Of a DNA stretch of 64,000 nt, positions 45,380-53,688 are shown in pieces. The position numbers and the translations under genes are program-made. Origin of the DNA: Duganella sp. BJB480 (GTDB taxonomy: Bacteria > Pseudomonadota > Gammaproteobacteria > Burkholderiales > Burkholderiaceae_D); the NCBI GenBank assembly GCA_003416985.1, contig QVIN01000006.1:62001-126000 (forward strand), given 5' to 3'. Numbering within the stretch: the first letter of the stretch is position 1; each line of letters starts with the position of its first letter. Below the pieces are notes generated by a model. It did no database searches. It was not told the origin of the DNA and saw nothing but the letters and a program-made list of their open reading frames with translations.

Positions 45380-47122
45380 ATGAATACCGAAGCAACCGCA
45401 TCACAAGGAGCGAACACGCTCACAGGCGCTGAAATACTGGTGCGCTGCCTGGCCGAGGAAGGCGTGGAACACGTCTTTGGCTATCCGGGCGGAGCCGTCC
45501 TGTATATCTACGACGCCATCTTCAAGCAAGACAAATTCCAACACGTCCTCGTGCGTCACGAACAGGCCGCAGTGCATGCCGCCGATGCGTACTCGCGCAG
45601 CTCGAACAAGGTTGGTGTCGCGCTGGTCACGTCCGGTCCGGGCGTCACCAATGCCGTGACAGGTCTTTCCACCGCTTACATGGATTCCATCCCCATGGTC
45701 GTGATCTCGGGTCAGGTGCCCAGCCACGCCATCGGCCAGGATGCCTTCCAGGAATGCGACACGGTCGGCATCACCCGCCCCGTGGTCAAGCACAATTTCC
45801 TCGTCAAAGACGTCAAGGATTTGGCGGAAACCGTCAAGAAAGCCTTCTTCATCGCCCGCACCGGCCGTCCAGGCCCCGTGCTGGTCGACATCCCGAAGGA
45901 TATCTCGATGCACAAGACGACGTACTCGTACCCGAAAGAGGTCGAGATGCGTTCGTACAAGCCGGTCGACAAGGGCCATTCGGGCCAGATCCGCAAGGCG
46001 GTCCAGCTGCTGTTGCAGGCCGAACGCCCGATGATCTACACCGGCGGCGGCGTGATCCTGGCCAACGCCTCGCCCGAGCTCAACAAGCTGGTCGACAAGC
46101 TGGGCTTCCCGGTCACCAACACGCTGATGGGCCTGGGCGCCTACAAGGCGTCGAGCGAGAACTTCGTCGGCATGCCCGGCATGCACGGCACCTACGAAGC
46201 GAACATGGCGATGCAGCACTGCGACGTCCTGATCGCCATCGGCGCCCGCTTCGACGACCGCGTGATCGGCAACCCGAAACACTTCGCCTCCAACCCGCGC
46301 AAGATCATCCACGTGGACATCGATCCATCGTCGATCTCCAAGCGTGTGAAGGTGGACATCCCCATCGTCGGCAACGTCAAGGACGTGCTGATCGAATTCC
46401 TGGCCCAGCTCGACGCTGCGGACGCCAAGCCGAACGCGCCCGCGCTCAAGGACTGGTGGAAGCAGATCGCCGAATGGCGCGGCCGCGATTGCCTGAAGTA
46501 TCCGACCTCGGACCTGGTGATCAAGCCGCAAGCCGTGGTGCAGAAGCTGTGGGAAGTGACCAAGGGCGACGCCTTCATCACCTCCGACGTCGGCCAGCAC
46601 CAGATGTGGGCCGCGCAGTACTACCCGTTCGACAAGCCCAAGCGCTGGGTCAACTCGGGCGGCCTGGGCACGATGGGCGTGGGCCTGCCGTACGCCATGG
46701 GCGTGCAGATGGCCAACCCGGACGCCACCGTCGCCTGCATCACCGGCGAAGGCTCGATCCAGATGTGCATCCAGGAACTCGCGACCTGCAAGCAATACCA
46801 TCTGACGCCGAAGATCATCATGCTGAACAACCGCTTCCTGGGCATGGTCCGCCAGTGGCAGCAGATCGATTACGGCTCGCGCTATTCCGAGTCCTACATG
46901 GATTCGCTGCCGAACTTCGAGAAGCTGGCGGAAGCCTACGGCCACGTCGGCATGCGTATCGAGAAGCCGGGCGACGTCGACGGCGCGCTGCGCGACGCCT
47001 TCGCCATGAAGGACAAGCTGGTCTTCATGAACTTCATTACCGATCAATCGGAAAACGTCTGGCCGATGGTGAAAGCGGGCAAAGGGCTCTCCGAAATGCT
47101 GTTGGGTTCGGAGGACTTATAA
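45380..47122 (+). CDS. ilvB: Acetolactate synthase, catalytic subunit
   Basis: A 580-residue ThDP enzyme, first committed step of Val/Leu and Ile synthesis. The catalytic Glu is in VRHEQAAVHAADAYSR. FGYPGGAVLYIYDA starts the Pyr domain; the ThDP/Mg motif is GEGSIQMCIQELATCKQYHLTPKIIMLNN; FAD and regulatory residues are typical. It is the first gene of ilvB-ilvN-ilvC. GCGGLGTMGVGLPYAMG is before the ThDP motif. Confidence 0.96.
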   Translation: MNTEATASQGANTLTGAEILVRCLAEEGVEHVFGYPGGAVLYIYDAIFKQDKFQHVLVRHEQAAVHAADAYSRSSNKVGVALVTSGPGVTNAVTGLSTAYMDSIPMVVISGQVPSHAIGQDAFQECDTVGITRPVVKHNFLVKDVKDLAETVKKAFFIARTGRPGPVLVDIPKDISMHKTTYSYPKEVEMRSYKPVDKGHSGQIRKAVQLLLQAERPMIYTGGGVILANASPELNKLVDKLGFPVTNTLMGLGAYKASSENFVGMPGMHGTYEANMAMQHCDVLIAIGARFDDRVIGNPKHFASNPRKIIHVDIDPSSISKRVKVDIPIVGNVKDVLIEFLAQLDAADAKPNAPALKDWWKQIAEWRGRDCLKYPTSDLVIKPQAVVQKLWEVTKGDAFITSDVGQHQMWAAQYYPFDKPKRWVNSGGLGTMGVGLPYAMGVQMANPDATVACITGEGSIQMCIQELATCKQYHLTPKIIMLNNRFLGMVRQWQQIDYGSRYSESYMDSLPNFEKLAEAYGHVGMRIEKPGDVDGALRDAFAMKDKLVFMNFITDQSENVWPMVKAGKGLSEMLLGSEDL

Positions 47123-47123
47123 C

Positions 47124-47615
47124 ATGCGACACATTATCTCTGTCTTGCTGGAAAACGAAGCCGGCGCGCTGTCGCGCGTGGTGGGCCTGTTCTCGGCCCG
47201 TGGCTACAACATTGAAACGCTGACCGTGGCGCCGACCGAAGACGCGACCCTGTCGCGGATGACCATCGTCACCTCCGGTTCGGACGACATCATCGAACAG
47301 ATCACCAAGCACCTGAACCGCCTGATCGAGGTGGTGAAGGTGGTGGACCTGACCGAAGGCCAGCACATCGAGCGCGAACTCATGTTGATCAAGGTGCGCG
47401 CGGTGGGCAAGGAGCGTGAGGAGATGAAGCGCACGGCGGACATCTTCCGCGGCCGCATCATCGACGTCACCGAGAAGACTTACACGATTGAACTGACCGG
47501 CGCCAAGAGCAAGCTCGACGCGTTCATCGATTCGATCGACCGCGCTTCCATCCTGGAAACGGTACGTACCGGCGGTTCCGGCATCGGACGCGGCGAACGC
47601 ATCCTCAAAGTTTAA
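47124..47615 (+). CDS. ilvN: Acetolactate synthase, regulatory subunit
   Basis: A 163-residue subunit that confers valine feedback inhibition. The N-terminal ACT domain is MRHIISVLLENEAGALSRVVGLFSARGYNIETL; the rest (EREEMKRTADIFRGRIIDV) is the C-terminal domain. One base separates it from ilvB. Length equals that of E. coli IlvH, to which it is closest by motif. Confidence 0.96.
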   Translation: MRHIISVLLENEAGALSRVVGLFSARGYNIETLTVAPTEDATLSRMTIVTSGSDDIIEQITKHLNRLIEVVKVVDLTEGQHIERELMLIKVRAVGKEREEMKRTADIFRGRIIDVTEKTYTIELTGAKSKLDAFIDSIDRASILETVRTGGSGIGRGERILKV

Positions 47616-47646
47616 TCAAATTCAAAAATACTACTAAGGAAATACC

Positions 47647-48663
47647 ATGAAAGTTTTCTACGACAAAGACGCTGACCTCTCCCTGATCAAGGGCAAAAAC
47701 GTAGCCATCATCGGCTACGGCTCGCAGGGCCACGCCCACGCGCAAAACCTGAGCGACTCCGGCGTCAACGTGACCGTCGGCCTGCGCAAGGGCGGCTCCT
47801 CGTGGAGCAAGGTCGAGAAGGCCGGCCTGAAAGTGGCGGAAGTGAACGACGCGGTCAAGGCCGCCGACGTCATCATGATCCTGCTGCCGGACGAGAACAT
47901 CGCCCAGGTCTACAACGAAAACGTCGCCCCATACGCCAAGCAAGGCGCGGTGCTGGCCTTCGCCCACGGCTTCAACGTGCACTACGGCCAAGTCGTGCCG
48001 CGCGCCGATCTGGACGTGATCATGGTCGCACCGAAGGCCCCGGGCCACACCGTGCGCGCCACCTACACCCAGGGTGGCGGCGTGCCGCACCTGATCGCCG
48101 TGTACCAGGACAAGTCCGGCATCGCCCGTGACATCGCCCTGTCGTACGCCTCGGCCAACGGCGGCGGCCGCGCCGGCATCATCGAAACCAACTTCCGCGA
48201 AGAGACCGAAACCGACCTGTTCGGCGAACAGGCTGTTCTGTGCGGTGGTGCGGTCGAGCTGATCAAGGCCGGCTTCGAAACCCTGACCGAAGCGGGCTAC
48301 GCTCCGGAAATGGCTTACTTCGAGTGCCTGCACGAGCTGAAGCTGATCGTCGACCTGATCTACGAAGGCGGCATCGCCAACATGAACTACTCGATCTCGA
48401 ACAACGCCGAATACGGCGAGTACGTGACCGGTCCGAAGGTTGTGACCTCGGCCACCAAGGACGCGATGCGTCAGTGCCTGAAGGACATCCAGACCGGCGA
48501 GTACGCCAAGTCCTTCATCCTGGAAAACAAGGCAGGCGCTCCGACCCTGATCTCGCGCCGTCGCCTGACCGCCGAGCACCAGATCGAAGAAGTCGGCGCC
48601 AAGCTGCGCGCCATGATGCCTTGGATCGCCAAGAACAAGATGGTCGACCAGTCGAAGAACTAA
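47647..48663 (+). CDS. ilvC: Ketol-acid reductoisomerase (class I)
   Basis: A 338-residue enzyme that makes dihydroxy-isovalerate from acetolactate with NADPH and Mg2+. The Rossmann motif is IIGYGSQGHAHAQNLSDSG, followed by LRKGGSSW for NADPH. The Mg ligands are in AETEKDLFGEQ-type ETETDLFGEQ and the C-terminal CLHELKLIVDLIYEGG. It ends the operon, before a strong terminator. It is 31 bases after ilvN. Confidence 0.97.
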   Translation: MKVFYDKDADLSLIKGKNVAIIGYGSQGHAHAQNLSDSGVNVTVGLRKGGSSWSKVEKAGLKVAEVNDAVKAADVIMILLPDENIAQVYNENVAPYAKQGAVLAFAHGFNVHYGQVVPRADLDVIMVAPKAPGHTVRATYTQGGGVPHLIAVYQDKSGIARDIALSYASANGGGRAGIIETNFREETETDLFGEQAVLCGGAVELIKAGFETLTEAGYAPEMAYFECLHELKLIVDLIYEGGIANMNYSISNNAEYGEYVTGPKVVTSATKDAMRQCLKDIQTGEYAKSFILENKAGAPTLISRRRLTAEHQIEEVGAKLRAMMPWIAKNKMVDQSKN

Positions 48664-48679
48664 GCTTTCTCTTCGTCGC

Positions 48680-48710
48680 AAAAAAGCCGGCACTGGTTGC
48701 CGGCTTTTTT
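48680..48710 (+). terminator. Rho-independent terminator of ilvBNC
   Basis: A13-base stem, AAAAAAGCCGGCA (48680-48692) and TGCCGGCTTTTTT (48698-48710), around a 5-base loop with a T6 tail. The A-tract on the left makes it bidirectional. Confidence 0.92.
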
Positions 48711-48799
48711 GCGTCCGTGCGCGCCGCGGTGAGTTTGCGCGCATATTCCGGCATTTCTTTCAGGTACTATTGACGAACAATACACTCCCTCGTCGAACT

Positions 48800-49192
48800 A
48801 TGAAACGTCCTACCTCTGTCACCGTCATCGCCTGGTTCCTGATCGTCACTTCCGCCATTTCCCTGGTCTCCAGCTACGTCAGCATGGACAATCCGCTGGT
48901 GCGCGAGCTCATGTCCAAGAGCCTGCTGCCGCTTTCCGTCCAATACGCCATGATGTTTGTGGGCCTGGCCGTCACTGTGGCGACCGGCGTTGCCATGTTG
49001 AAGGGGCTGGGTTGGGGACGTTTGGTGTATTTTGCCTGGAGCGTGCTGGGCCTCGTGGTCGGGCTGGTGACGTCGCCGATGAAAGTGGCGATGGTCCCCG
49101 GCGCCATCGTGCTGGCGATCTTCGCCTTCTTCCTGTACCGCCCGAAGGCCAACGCCTACTTCAGCGGGCAAGTGGCGGCCAATGATGCGTAA
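48800..49192 (+). CDS. Small four-TM membrane protein, unknown
   Basis: A 130-residue protein with four predicted TMs (VTVIAWFLIVTSAISLVSSY; LPLSVQYAMMFVGLAVTVATGVAML; LVYFAWSVLGLVVGLVT; VAMVPGAIVLAIFAFFLY). No family is recognised. ATG 48800 is chosen over an in-frame TTG at 48770 as the basic MKRPT directly precedes TM1. Its last 11 bases overlap a second four-TM gene, so the two are co-expressed. Confidence 0.72.
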   Translation: MKRPTSVTVIAWFLIVTSAISLVSSYVSMDNPLVRELMSKSLLPLSVQYAMMFVGLAVTVATGVAMLKGLGWGRLVYFAWSVLGLVVGLVTSPMKVAMVPGAIVLAIFAFFLYRPKANAYFSGQVAANDA

Positions 49193-49604
49193 GGTACTGA
49201 GCGTCATCTGCCAGGTCATCGCCGGCTTCTTTTTCTACATGGTCAGCATGCTGGCCTTCATGAGCGGCTTCCCGGCCATGGGCAAGGCCGCCATGCTGGC
49301 CGGGTTCTCGGTGCCTGCCTTCATCGCGCTCGCCATCGCGCTGGCGTTGACCGGCCTTCGCAATTGGAAGAAGGATACCGGCGTGATGCTGTTGTCGATG
49401 TCGGCGTTTAACGGGTTCGTCATCCTGACGATGGCGTGCATGTTGGCGAGCGAGGAGTTCCGCAAGCTGGTGCCAGCCGATTCCTTCGCGATGTTCGGCG
49501 CCTATTTCGTCGGCGCCCTGGTGCTCGCCGCCTTTGCGGCCCTGGGCTGGATACTGTTCAAGTCCGGCGGCGGCATGGCGGAGCAGGGGCCTGCTGGCGC
49601 GTAG
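49182..49604 (+). CDS. Small membrane protein, unknown, partner of upstream gene
   Basis: A 140-residue protein with four predicted TMs (ICQVIAGFFFYMVSMLAFMSG; GKAAMLAGFSVPAFIALAIALAL; GVMLLSMSAFNGFVILTMACML; SFAMFGAYFVGALVLAAFAALGWILF). It has no recognised family. Two ATGs in a row (49182, 49185) open it. The topology mirrors that of its neighbour. Confidence 0.72.
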   Translation: MMRKVLSVICQVIAGFFFYMVSMLAFMSGFPAMGKAAMLAGFSVPAFIALAIALALTGLRNWKKDTGVMLLSMSAFNGFVILTMACMLASEEFRKLVPADSFAMFGAYFVGALVLAAFAALGWILFKSGGGMAEQGPAGA

Positions 49605-49643
49605 CACACATGTGCTACATTAGCGCTTGAAAAGGAGGACGCC

Positions 49644-49898
49644 ATGTCAACTACAACGATACGCTTACCGGAAGAGTTGAAGGCACGCATAGCCAGCGCC
49701 GCCGGGCGCGCAGGTCAGACACTCCATAGTTTTATTCTCGAAGCCATCGCTGAAAAGATTGAGATGGAGGAGCAGCGTGCCAGCTTCGATGCCGAAGCCA
49801 ACGCCCGCTTTGCCAAGCTGCTTGAAACCGGAAAGTCCATTCCCTGGGCTGACATGTGCGGGTACCTTGAAGAGCGCGTCGCCGGGCTGTCGGTGTAA
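49644..49898 (+). CDS. Ribbon-helix-helix (CopG/ParD-like) antitoxin
   Basis: An 84-residue protein with an RHH DNA-binding N-terminus (STTTIRLPEELKARIASAAGRAGQTLHSFILEAIAEKI) and an acidic tail that would wrap a toxin (EEQRASFDAEANARFAKLLETGKSIPW). RBS AAAAGGAGGACGCC precedes the ATG. The toxin expected next is reduced to a remnant. It may now be an orphan that still represses its own promoter or binds other toxins. Confidence 0.85.
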   Translation: MSTTTIRLPEELKARIASAAGRAGQTLHSFILEAIAEKIEMEEQRASFDAEANARFAKLLETGKSIPWADMCGYLEERVAGLSV

Positions 49899-49925
49899 CG
49901 CCCCGTCGCAAAAAAAACGCCGGGG

Positions 49926-50005
49926 TTGAAAAAGACGCGCGTCGAACTGGCGCCAGAGGTGTACTCGGCATCCGTAGTCAGCGTGAAGCGGGCTATGCGC
50001 GATAA
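49926..50005 (+). pseudogene. Remnant of a RelE/ParE-type toxin gene
   Basis: Starting at a TTG in frame with the antitoxin stop, the first 12 codons read LKKTRVELAPEV, which looks like a ParE N-terminus. In another frame, ending at 50005, the last codons read VLGIRSQREAGYAR and stop, the standard ParE C-terminus (IRSQREAGYA). The middle of the gene (about 70 codons) is missing and the frame changes at the join. This is a deletion derivative with no toxin left. It was found by translation of the gap. Confidence 0.75.
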
Positions 50006-50066
50006 TTCGGGCTATACGATATAAATAATTTTCAATTCAATTTTGGTCCCTGCGCGATGGGACTGA

Positions 50067-50085
50067 GTTCTGTGCAATACAGAAC
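50067..50085. repeat. 7-base inverted repeat in the toxin-cyclase gap
   Basis: GTTCTGT-GCAAT-ACAGAAC is a perfect dyad 72 bases past the end of the cyclase-like gene, with no T-tract, so neither a terminator nor a LexA box (spacer 5, not 8). The role is unknown. Confidence 0.4.
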
Positions 50086-50156
50086 CCGGCCCTTGATCGT
50101 CTGGCAAACTTGACCGTCCAACTTTACGGGGTAGTTCACTAGCCGGCTTTTTATAT

Positions 50157-50900
50157 TCAAGTTGTCTTTGGCTGGAAGACGGAGAACGCACTTGAGCGAT
50201 CGATGGAGATCGCATGTTCTGGTTTCTTTGCGCTCTGAGCGGAGAAATTGTGATATTGGGCTAACCATTCATATTTCTGACGTTCCCGTACGTGACGACT
50301 GTTTTCCTGTAAGCCGTTTTCCACAAATGTCTTGTGATGCTCAAGCCATCCTGAACTGAGGCCGCCAAGATAGTGGAGGAACGATTTTCCATCAACGTCG
50401 CACACAATTCTCCGTGCTATTGGGCTGCCTGGTTTAATGTGCCGTAGTACCGATTCGCTGAGTACTATCCTGGGGAATATGGCGGACTTCTCAAGTTCCA
50501 CGGCTTCCACAAGGGCGGGGCCGAAGAGAAATTTATCCGTAAACATGAGCCCGCCAATAGATACGGCACCCCGGATGGGGAAACCTGCAAACATCGTGAG
50601 TTCATGAATTTGATGAATAAGTTCCTCTAAAAAAGTTCCTATGACGTCGTCGTCATCCATTTTTGTACTGGACTTGAATGGAAATGCAACAAAGATGTTG
50701 TCACTAAAAGTCTTTACCAATGCCTTAGTACGACGCTTTGCGGGGAAGTGGGGAGACCAGGCGTTCATCCTGCGCTCAAATTCCTCGAGACATGCGAAGA
50801 ATTCGGAGGCGCGTTGCTTGTCCTTGCCGCGAAATAGCTTTGCTCCACCGAGCACGTCAATGAACGCGCAGATTTGACGAGTCAAACGTACATTGGTCAT
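50157..50900 (-). CDS. Class III nucleotidyl-cyclase-like protein, stand-alone
   Basis: A 247-residue protein that fits the class III cyclase fold by motif order: FIDVLG with Asp15 (first metal site), FSDNIFVAF with Asp67 (second), FPIRGAVSIGGL near 107-118, and FGPALVEAVELEKSAIFPRIVLSESV near 126-151 (the D-x-V-N-x-A-A-R-L-E segment of standard cyclases). I judge it a distant cyclase relative, similar in kind to PycC enzymes of antiphage signalling, but no effector lies next to it. GC content is much below its neighbours. AGGAAAAAG precedes the ATG. Cyclase activity is inferred only. Confidence 0.6.
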   Translation of the reverse strand: MTNVRLTRQICAFIDVLGGAKLFRGKDKQRASEFFACLEEFERRMNAWSPHFPAKRRTKALVKTFSDNIFVAFPFKSSTKMDDDDVIGTFLEELIHQIHELTMFAGFPIRGAVSIGGLMFTDKFLFGPALVEAVELEKSAIFPRIVLSESVLRHIKPGSPIARRIVCDVDGKSFLHYLGGLSSGWLEHHKTFVENGLQENSRHVRERQKYEWLAQYHNFSAQSAKKPEHAISIDRSSAFSVFQPKTT

Positions 50901-50969
50901 CTTTTTCCTGTTTTGGGTTGCGAAACTGTTTTTGGGTCTAGTTAAGGTGCGATATTTCTATCCATTATT

Positions 50970-51848
50970 TCAGGCAACGATCACTGGCAGGCGCAGGCGT
51001 AGTCTCAGCGAGTTGATCGCGCCCAGCACGATCAACGCTACCGCGATGATCTCCGCTTGCGTGGCATGCAAGCCGGCCACGTTGAACACCGGGTTCACGC
51101 GGATCTGCTCGATCAGCAAACGCTCCACGCCGGCCAGCATCAGATACACCGAGAACAGCCAGCCGATGCCGAACGCATGCTTGCGCAGCGCCCACAGCAG
51201 CGCGAAGCACAGCGCCGCCATCGCGGTTTCGTACATCGGCGTCGGATACACGCCGGGCAGGGCGATCAGCTCGCCGTAGATGTTGTTGTCGTAGGTCTGC
51301 GCCCAGAACCAGGCCGGCAACCAGTCCGGCTTGAGCGCCATGTTGGCCGCGATGCCCCAGTCGCCGTCGCCCGACACCTGGCAGCCGATGCGGCCGATGG
51401 CGTAGCCCAGCATCATGGCCGGCGCCGCCGCATCCAGCAGCGGACGCACCGGCAAACGCCAGCGCCGCACGCACACCATGCCGGCCAGCGTGCCCAGGAT
51501 CAGCCCGCCGAAAATGCTCAGCCCCGAGCGCGTGAAGATCATGCCCATCGGATCGGAGGCGAACTGGTCGGTGTGCTCCAGGATGTGGAACAGCCGCGCG
51601 CCGAACACGCCGGCCACCATCACCACCACCATGAAATCGCTGACCACGTCCTGCGGCGGCACGTCGGCCCCGCGCACGCGCGCCGGCCCGATCCGTCCCG
51701 CCTCATACAGGCGCTTGAGCTCGGCCCGGAACAGCGCGCCGGCCACCAGCGCGCCCAGCGCCACGAACATGCCGAAGGTCGCCAACGGCAGCGGTAGTTC
51801 ATAGCCGGTCCAGGCCTTGATCACGTCACTCAAATAGGGATACGACAT
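50970..51848 (-). CDS. Lgt-family membrane protein, lacking key Lgt residues
   Basis: A 292-residue protein with seven TMs matching prolipoprotein diacylglyceryl transferase along its length: SGLSIFGGLILG (E. coli GGMSFHGGLIG), GRIGCQVSGDGDWG (E. coli GRLGNFINGELWG), PTPMYE, and RLLIEQIR. The Lgt His103 is Phe113 here, and Asn146 is Cys156; Arg of GRIG and the C-terminal Arg are kept. The start MSYPYLSD at 51848 is preferred over a longer frame. It may transfer another lipid group or be a paralogue of true Lgt. The neighbouring genes give no hint. Confidence 0.75.
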   Translation of the reverse strand: MSYPYLSDVIKAWTGYELPLPLATFGMFVALGALVAGALFRAELKRLYEAGRIGPARVRGADVPPQDVVSDFMVVVMVAGVFGARLFHILEHTDQFASDPMGMIFTRSGLSIFGGLILGTLAGMVCVRRWRLPVRPLLDAAAPAMMLGYAIGRIGCQVSGDGDWGIAANMALKPDWLPAWFWAQTYDNNIYGELIALPGVYPTPMYETAMAALCFALLWALRKHAFGIGWLFSVYLMLAGVERLLIEQIRVNPVFNVAGLHATQAEIIAVALIVLGAINSLRLRLRLPVIVA

Positions 51849-51983
51849 ATCGGCTTTCAAAATGCATACGTCGCGCACTGTAGCACAAGGGGGATTGTTA
51901 CAAACACTCACCATGTCTTACATATCTTGAAGGCAATTTCAGGTAAAGTTCGCATTGTTGTAATTTTAACTCTGGAGCCCGCA

Positions 51984-52748
51984 ATGACCGTCATGAAAAC
52001 TATCGCCGCAGCCGCTGCCGCCTCCTTTGCGCTCGCCGCGCACGCCGCCCCGCTTGAATCGCTGCCGACCTCCGGCACGCTGGTCGTGGTGCCGGCCTTC
52101 GGCGAAGTCAAGCACGCCAACGATCAAGCGGTCGCCACGCTGGCGATCGAGGAGCAGGACAAGGACAAGGCCGCCGCCGCCTCGCGCGTCAACCTGAAGA
52201 TGAAGCAGGGCCTGGACATCGTCAAGCGCGAAGACCCCGGCGCCAGCCTGAAAACCCAGGGCTACTACACCTATCCGGTCTATCCCGAAGAGCGCCAGAA
52301 CATCAACGGCCAGCCGTCCAAGCCGCGCGTGCCGACCGCCTGGCGCGTGGGCCAGTACCTGCAGGTGACCACCACCAACCTGGAAAAGCTGCCGAAGACC
52401 GTGGCCGCCGCCCAGAAGATCCTGACCCTGAACGGCCTGCAATTCGGCCTGACGCCGGAAACCACCCGTCAACTGGACGACCAGCGCATCGCCGCCACCT
52501 ACAAGAACCTGAACGAGCGCATCAACTCGATCGCCAGCGCGATGGGCCGCAAGGTCGGCGACGCCGTGCTCGACACGGTCGACTTCGAAGGCTCGGGCAA
52601 CTACGCCCAGGACCGCATGGCCGGCGCCCCGGCGCCGATGATGATGCGCGCGGCCAAGATGGAATCCGCCGACGTGGCCGAACCCAGCTTCGAACCCGGC
52701 GAGACCACGCTGCAGATGACCTTGGTCGGCAAGGTCCGCTTCAAGTAA
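51984..52748 (+). CDS. SIMPL-domain (DUF541) periplasmic protein, copy 1
   Basis: A 254-residue exported protein. The signal (IAAAAAASFALAAHAAP) is followed by one SIMPL domain: LVVVPAFGEVKHANDQAVATLAIEEQDKDKAAAASRVN, then GYYTYPVYPEE, QYLQVTTTNLEKLPKTVAAAQ, and the closing VGKVRFK. SIMPL proteins form periplasmic beta-rich oligomers of unclear role. A near-identical gene follows at once, sharing the upstream TAATTTT-GGAG leader, showing tandem duplication. RBS GGAG precedes the ATG. Confidence 0.88.
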   Translation: MTVMKTIAAAAAASFALAAHAAPLESLPTSGTLVVVPAFGEVKHANDQAVATLAIEEQDKDKAAAASRVNLKMKQGLDIVKREDPGASLKTQGYYTYPVYPEERQNINGQPSKPRVPTAWRVGQYLQVTTTNLEKLPKTVAAAQKILTLNGLQFGLTPETTRQLDDQRIAATYKNLNERINSIASAMGRKVGDAVLDTVDFEGSGNYAQDRMAGAPAPMMMRAAKMESADVAEPSFEPGETTLQMTLVGKVRFK

Positions 52749-52817
52749 GGACCGCTGCGCGGCGGCGCGCGTTGAGGTACAGTTACGATTGCCTTTCTAT
52801 TAATTTTGGAGATCGTG

Positions 52818-53582
52818 ATGACCGTACTGAAACACCTGGCCGCCGCCGTTGCCGCCACCTTTGCGCTGTCCGCGCACGCCGCGCCGCTGGAATCTCTGCC
52901 GACCAGCGGCGCGCTGGTCGTGGTGCCGGCGTTCGGCGAAGTCCGCCATGTCAACGACCAGGCCACGATCGTGCTGTCGGTCGAGGAAGTCGACAAGGAC
53001 AAGTCCGCCGCAGCCTCCCGCGTCAACCAGAAGATGAAGCAGGGCCTGGACATCGTCAAGCAGGAGGATCCACAGGCCAGCCTGAAAACCCAGGGCTACT
53101 ACACCTATCCGGTGTATCCCGAGGAACCGGCGCCGGTCAACGGCCAGCCGCGCAAGCCGCGCGTGCCGACCGCCTGGCGCGTGGGCCAGTCCCTGCAGGT
53201 GACCACCACCAACCTGGCGGGACTGCCGAAGACCGTCGCCGCCGCACAACGCGTGCTGACGCTGAACAATCTGCACTTCAGCCTGACACCGGAAACCACC
53301 CGCAAGCTCGACGACCAACGCATCGCCGCCACCTACGCCAACCTGAACGAGCGCGTCAATTCGATCGCGCACGCGATGGGCCGCAAGATGGGCGACGCGG
53401 TGATCGACACCATCGATTTCGAGGGCTCGGGCAATTACGCCGACCGCGTCAGCATCACCGGCTCGCGCGTGATGGCCGCACCGGCGCCGCCGGCGTATGG
53501 CGGCGAAGTGGCCGAACCGAGCTTCGAGCCGGGCGAAACCACCCTGCAAATGCGCCTGGTCGGCAAGGTGCGCTTCAAATAA
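52818..53582 (+). CDS. SIMPL-domain (DUF541) periplasmic protein, copy 2
   Basis: A 254-residue paralogue of the previous gene, of the same length, about three-quarters identical by eye, with the same signal and SIMPL core (LVVVPAFGEVRHVNDQATIVLSVEEVDKDK). Most differences are in the C-terminal third (RVSITGSRVMAAPAPPAY). It has its own promoter gap of 69 bases and a strong terminator after it, so it can be expressed alone or with copy 1. Confidence 0.88.
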   Translation: MTVLKHLAAAVAATFALSAHAAPLESLPTSGALVVVPAFGEVRHVNDQATIVLSVEEVDKDKSAAASRVNQKMKQGLDIVKQEDPQASLKTQGYYTYPVYPEEPAPVNGQPRKPRVPTAWRVGQSLQVTTTNLAGLPKTVAAAQRVLTLNNLHFSLTPETTRKLDDQRIAATYANLNERVNSIAHAMGRKMGDAVIDTIDFEGSGNYADRVSITGSRVMAAPAPPAYGGEVAEPSFEPGETTLQMRLVGKVRFK

Positions 53583-53605
53583 GCAAACCGGGGGCGGAAG
53601 AGGGC

Positions 53606-53629
53606 GGACGGCGCGCCGTCCCCTTTTTT
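53606..53629 (+). terminator. Rho-independent terminator after the SIMPL pair
   Basis: GGACGGC-GC-GCCGTCC (53606-53621), a perfect 16-base palindrome, followed by CC and T6. It separates the SIMPL genes from pssA. Confidence 0.85.
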
Positions 53630-53688
53630 GTGGTCGGCTCCTCTATAATGACGGAGCAACATCATCAGTTAAACAGAAACGGAACCCC

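Noticed and set aside
50067..50085. A LexA box at GTTCTGT-N5-ACAGAAC.
   Set aside because: LexA of this group needs CTGT-N8-ACAG; the spacer between CTGT and ACAG here is 5 bases, and no promoter is next to it.
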